This document shows positions 21,400-23,220 of a stretch of 23,220 nt of DNA, in pieces (position 1 is the first letter of the stretch; every line of letters starts with the position of its first letter). Position numbers and translations under genes: made by a program. The DNA is from Chloroflexota bacterium. GTDB taxonomy: Bacteria > Chloroflexota > Anaerolineae > Anaerolineales > UBA11657. Where the stretch lies: positions 1 to 23,220 of the forward strand of contig QWRL01000015.1 of assembly GCA_003670425.1 (NCBI GenBank), in the 5' to 3' direction. Under the pieces are notes generated by a model. The model made no database searches. It was not told the DNA's origin and saw only the letters and a list, made by a program, of their open reading frames with translations.

Positions 21400-21426
21400 G
21401 CGCAGTACAACCCAAGGAGCCCGTAA

Positions 21427-22767
21427 ATGGCAGCCACTCTTTCAGAAAGCATCCTGCAGGATTTTGACACGCATCAGCTGCATCCACTGCAGCATCCATC
21501 TACGCATGCCAATGCGCTGGTGGTGGAGCGCGCCGACGGCGTGTATCTGCACACGCCGGAAGGGCGCAAAATTTTGGACGGCATGTCTGGTTTGTGGAAT
21601 GTAAATATTGGCTACGGCAACCAGGAGCTGCCTGAGGCGGCGCGCGAGCAGATGAGCCGGCTGGCGTATACATCCAACTTTACGGGCATGACGAATGTGC
21701 CATCCAGCCAGCTTGCCAAGCGCCTGGCCGGGCTGGCGCATGCCACGCTCAACACCACCTTCTTTACTTCCGGCGGCTCGGAGGCCAACGACACGGCCTT
21801 CAAGACTGCGCGCTATTACTGGCAGCGCCTGGGCCGCAAGCAAAAAACAAAAATCATTGCGCGCCACAGCGCGTATCACGGCATTACGCTGGCAGCCACG
21901 TATGCCACCGGCCTCACGCGCTATCACGCAATGTTTGGCCCGCCGCTGGCCGGGTTTCTGCACACCGTTGATCCTTACCCGTATCGCCTGGCAATTGCAC
22001 AGCAAGCGGGCGAGAGCGCCGGCGCGGCGGCTGCGCGCGCATTGGCGGAGATGATTGAGCGCGAAGGGCCGGACACAATTGCGGCCTTCATTGCCGAGCC
22101 GGTGCAGGGCGTGGGCGGCGTGATTGTGCCGCCCGACGATTACTTCCCGCTGGTGCGGGCCGTATGCGACAAATACGATGTGCTGTTAATTATGGATGAA
22201 GTGATCTGCGGCTTTGGACGCACCGGGCGCTGGTTTGGCAGCCAGCACTGGGGGCTGCGGCCGGACATGCTGGCATTTGCCAAAGGCATCACCAGCGGCT
22301 ATCTGCCGCTGGGCGGGCTGCAAATATCGGATGCAGTGCGCGAGGTGGTGATGAGTGCGCCGGCTTCCGAGATGTGGATGCACGGCTACACCTACTCCGG
22401 GCATGCCGCCTGCTGTGCCGTGGGCCTGAAGAACCTGGAGATTATTGAGCGCAGCGCGCTGGTGGAGCGTTCGCGCGAACTGGGCGCCTACCTGCTGGCG
22501 CAGCTGCAGCCGCTGCGCGAGTTTGATTGTGTGGGCGACGTGCGCGGGCTGGGCTTGTTGTGCGGCATGGAGATTGTGGCAGACCGCGAGACGCGCACGC
22601 CGGATCCGGCGCGCGCAACGGCGATTGCCAACGCATGCCTGGCGCGCGGTGTGCGCACGCGTGCCGTGGGCAACAGCACGCTGGCGCTCTCGCCGCCGCT
22701 GATCATTACGCGCGAAGAGATTGACCACATCGTACAAACTTTGGGGGCGGTGCTGGACAGCATTTAG
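21427..22767 (+). CDS. class III omega-aminotransferase (SpuC-like, PLP-dependent)
   Basis: A PLP enzyme that moves an amino group from an omega-amino compound, such as putrescine, GABA or beta-alanine, to a keto acid, often pyruvate. The 446 residues show the fold-I class III signature: 'DGMSGLWNVNIGYGN' (51-65), 'FFTSGGSEANDTAFK' (112-126), 'HSAYHGITLAATYATG', 'AAFIAEPVQGVGGVIVPP', Asp257 in MDEVICGFGRTG (pairs with the PLP ring nitrogen) and the PLP lysine Lys286 in FAKGITSGYLPLGG. 'HGYTYSGHAACCAV' and 'LSPPLIIT' follow. The overall pattern is closest, by memory, to SpuC/omega-amino acid:pyruvate enzymes rather than ornithine or glutamate-semialdehyde types; the true substrate is not visible. 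It has its own promoter, a strong AAGGAG and a terminator, so it is monocistronic. Confidence 0.92.
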   Translation: MAATLSESILQDFDTHQLHPLQHPSTHANALVVERADGVYLHTPEGRKILDGMSGLWNVNIGYGNQELPEAAREQMSRLAYTSNFTGMTNVPSSQLAKRLAGLAHATLNTTFFTSGGSEANDTAFKTARYYWQRLGRKQKTKIIARHSAYHGITLAATYATGLTRYHAMFGPPLAGFLHTVDPYPYRLAIAQQAGESAGAAAARALAEMIEREGPDTIAAFIAEPVQGVGGVIVPPDDYFPLVRAVCDKYDVLLIMDEVICGFGRTGRWFGSQHWGLRPDMLAFAKGITSGYLPLGGLQISDAVREVVMSAPASEMWMHGYTYSGHAACCAVGLKNLEIIERSALVERSRELGAYLLAQLQPLREFDCVGDVRGLGLLCGMEIVADRETRTPDPARATAIANACLARGVRTRAVGNSTLALSPPLIITREEIDHIVQTLGAVLDSI

Positions 22768-22783
22768 GCTGCGCTGCGCAGCC
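22767..22783. repeat. short perfect palindrome, copy 2 (GCTGCGCNGCGCAGC core)
   Basis: GGCTGCGC-T-GCGCAGCC starts at the last base of the aminotransferase stop codon and ends five bases before the terminator's A-run. Its 15-base core is the same as that at 13557-13571, except for the centre base. Confidence 0.5.
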
Positions 22784-22787
22784 AAAC

Positions 22788-22819
22788 AAAAAGCCCCCGC
22801 GTGTGATGGCGGGGGCTTT
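22788..22819. terminator. bidirectional intrinsic terminator between the aminotransferase and tpx
   Basis: GCCCCCGC (22793-22800) pairs with GCGGGGGC (22809-22816) around an eight-base loop. Five As precede it (T-run for the minus strand) and three Ts follow. It sits between convergent stops at 22767 and 22839 and can end both transcripts. Confidence 0.88.
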
Positions 22820-22838
22820 GCATTTAAGTTGCGGCGGA

Positions 22839-23220
22839 TTACAACGCAGCTTTGGCGGCGGCCAGTACCGCGGCGTAGTCTGGGTCGTCCCCCAGCGCCG
22901 GCATGTCGGCGGGGGAGGGGACCCTGTCTTTGCGGGCCCCCCCCCCCACCGCGCGCCGCCGCCGGCCCCAATCCTTGATGAGCGCGCCATAGGCTGCGCC
23001 AAAATTAGCGTCGTAATAATCCGAAAAGGTTTGCACACGCTCCACGCCGGCTGCTGCGCACCAGCCTTTTTGGGTAAAGGGCAGATCCATGCTCACCGTC
23101 AGCATGCGCACATCATCGCCCAGCTGCGCGCCCTCCTCATTAAAACGCCGCAGCTCTTTGTCACAAACACCCGTGTTGACTGAGAGTACGCTGGCGATGA
23201 TGCGCACTTTGCCGGCCGTG
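22839..23220 (-). CDS. tpx: thiol peroxidase Tpx (partial; 5' end outside window; damaged-looking segment)
   Basis: A periplasmic or cytosolic atypical 2-Cys peroxiredoxin that reduces hydroperoxides with electrons from thioredoxin. The frame is open to the right edge, so the N-terminus is missing; the GTG at 23207 is internal. Visible family marks are 'SVNTGVCDKELRRFNEE' with the peroxidatic Cys, 'VSMDLPFTQKGWC' with the resolving Cys, and 'TFSDYYDANFGAAYGALIKDWG'. The C-terminal 'GDDPDYAAVLAAAKAAL' also fits. Between them, where relatives read like LLARAVFVLD...V.Y.E.V, this protein reads RRRRAVGGGARKDRVPSPADMP: frame is kept but residues are replaced by Arg/Gly/Pro. The DNA there has an 11-C run (22937-22947) and a G-rich run (22911-22920), which suggests sequence error rather than true divergence. 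Confidence 0.85.
   Translation of the reverse strand, partial: TAGKVRIIASVLSVNTGVCDKELRRFNEEGAQLGDDVRMLTVSMDLPFTQKGWCAAAGVERVQTFSDYYDANFGAAYGALIKDWGRRRRAVGGGARKDRVPSPADMPALGDDPDYAAVLAAAKAAL

Overview
The window is ordinary bacterial chromosome. It is GC-rich (my estimate is low-to-mid 60s percent), densely coded, mostly on the + strand, with no insertion sequence, phage gene, CRISPR array or rRNA that I can see. The gene set suggests a rod-shaped, Sec-secreting bacterium with many lipoproteins and glycan-related membrane proteins but no lipopolysaccharide core genes. My best guess is Chloroflexota, Anaerolineae-like. That is an inference from gene style and order, not something shown by a search.

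Layout. 2-952: the 3' end of a secreted beta-sandwich protein. 1046-1948: psuG. 2037-2534: rplI (ribosomal protein L9). 2757-3179: a small lipoprotein. A long bidirectional hairpin terminator at 3186-3236 separates it from two minus-strand genes: a 77-residue membrane protein (3254-3487) and rplY (ribosomal protein L25/TL5, 3619-4257). rplY has a strong promoter and a terminator-like hairpin in its leader. 4473-9118: a DUF348-G5-beta-propeller lipoprotein, translationally overlapped by a giant fusion of a glycosidase-like domain with an O-antigen-ligase-like membrane domain. 9126-10091: a UDP-xylose synthase-like enzyme.

10152-19707 is a cell-shape and division supercluster: mreC, mreD, mrdA (PBP2), a DUF2723 membrane protein with large exported beta-sandwich modules, minC, minD, minE, rodA. 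gltX follows (19746-21233), then tRNA-Gln(CTG) with its own extended -10 promoter and a clean terminator. After that come an omega-aminotransferase (21427-22767), another bidirectional terminator, and a thiol peroxidase on the minus strand that runs off the right edge and contains a patch that looks like sequence error.

How the genes fit together. MreC/MreD scaffold the elongasome. PBP2 and RodA supply its transpeptidase and glycosyltransferase. MinCDE places the division site. The flanking and inserted genes (ligase-like fusion, UDP-xylose synthase, DUF2723 protein) point to a surface-glycan function encoded beside wall-growth genes. No wholly new system is evident. The most interesting items are the rplY leader attenuator candidate, the glycosidase-like/ligase fusion that lacks the expected nucleophile, and the glycan genes set in and around the mre-min cluster.
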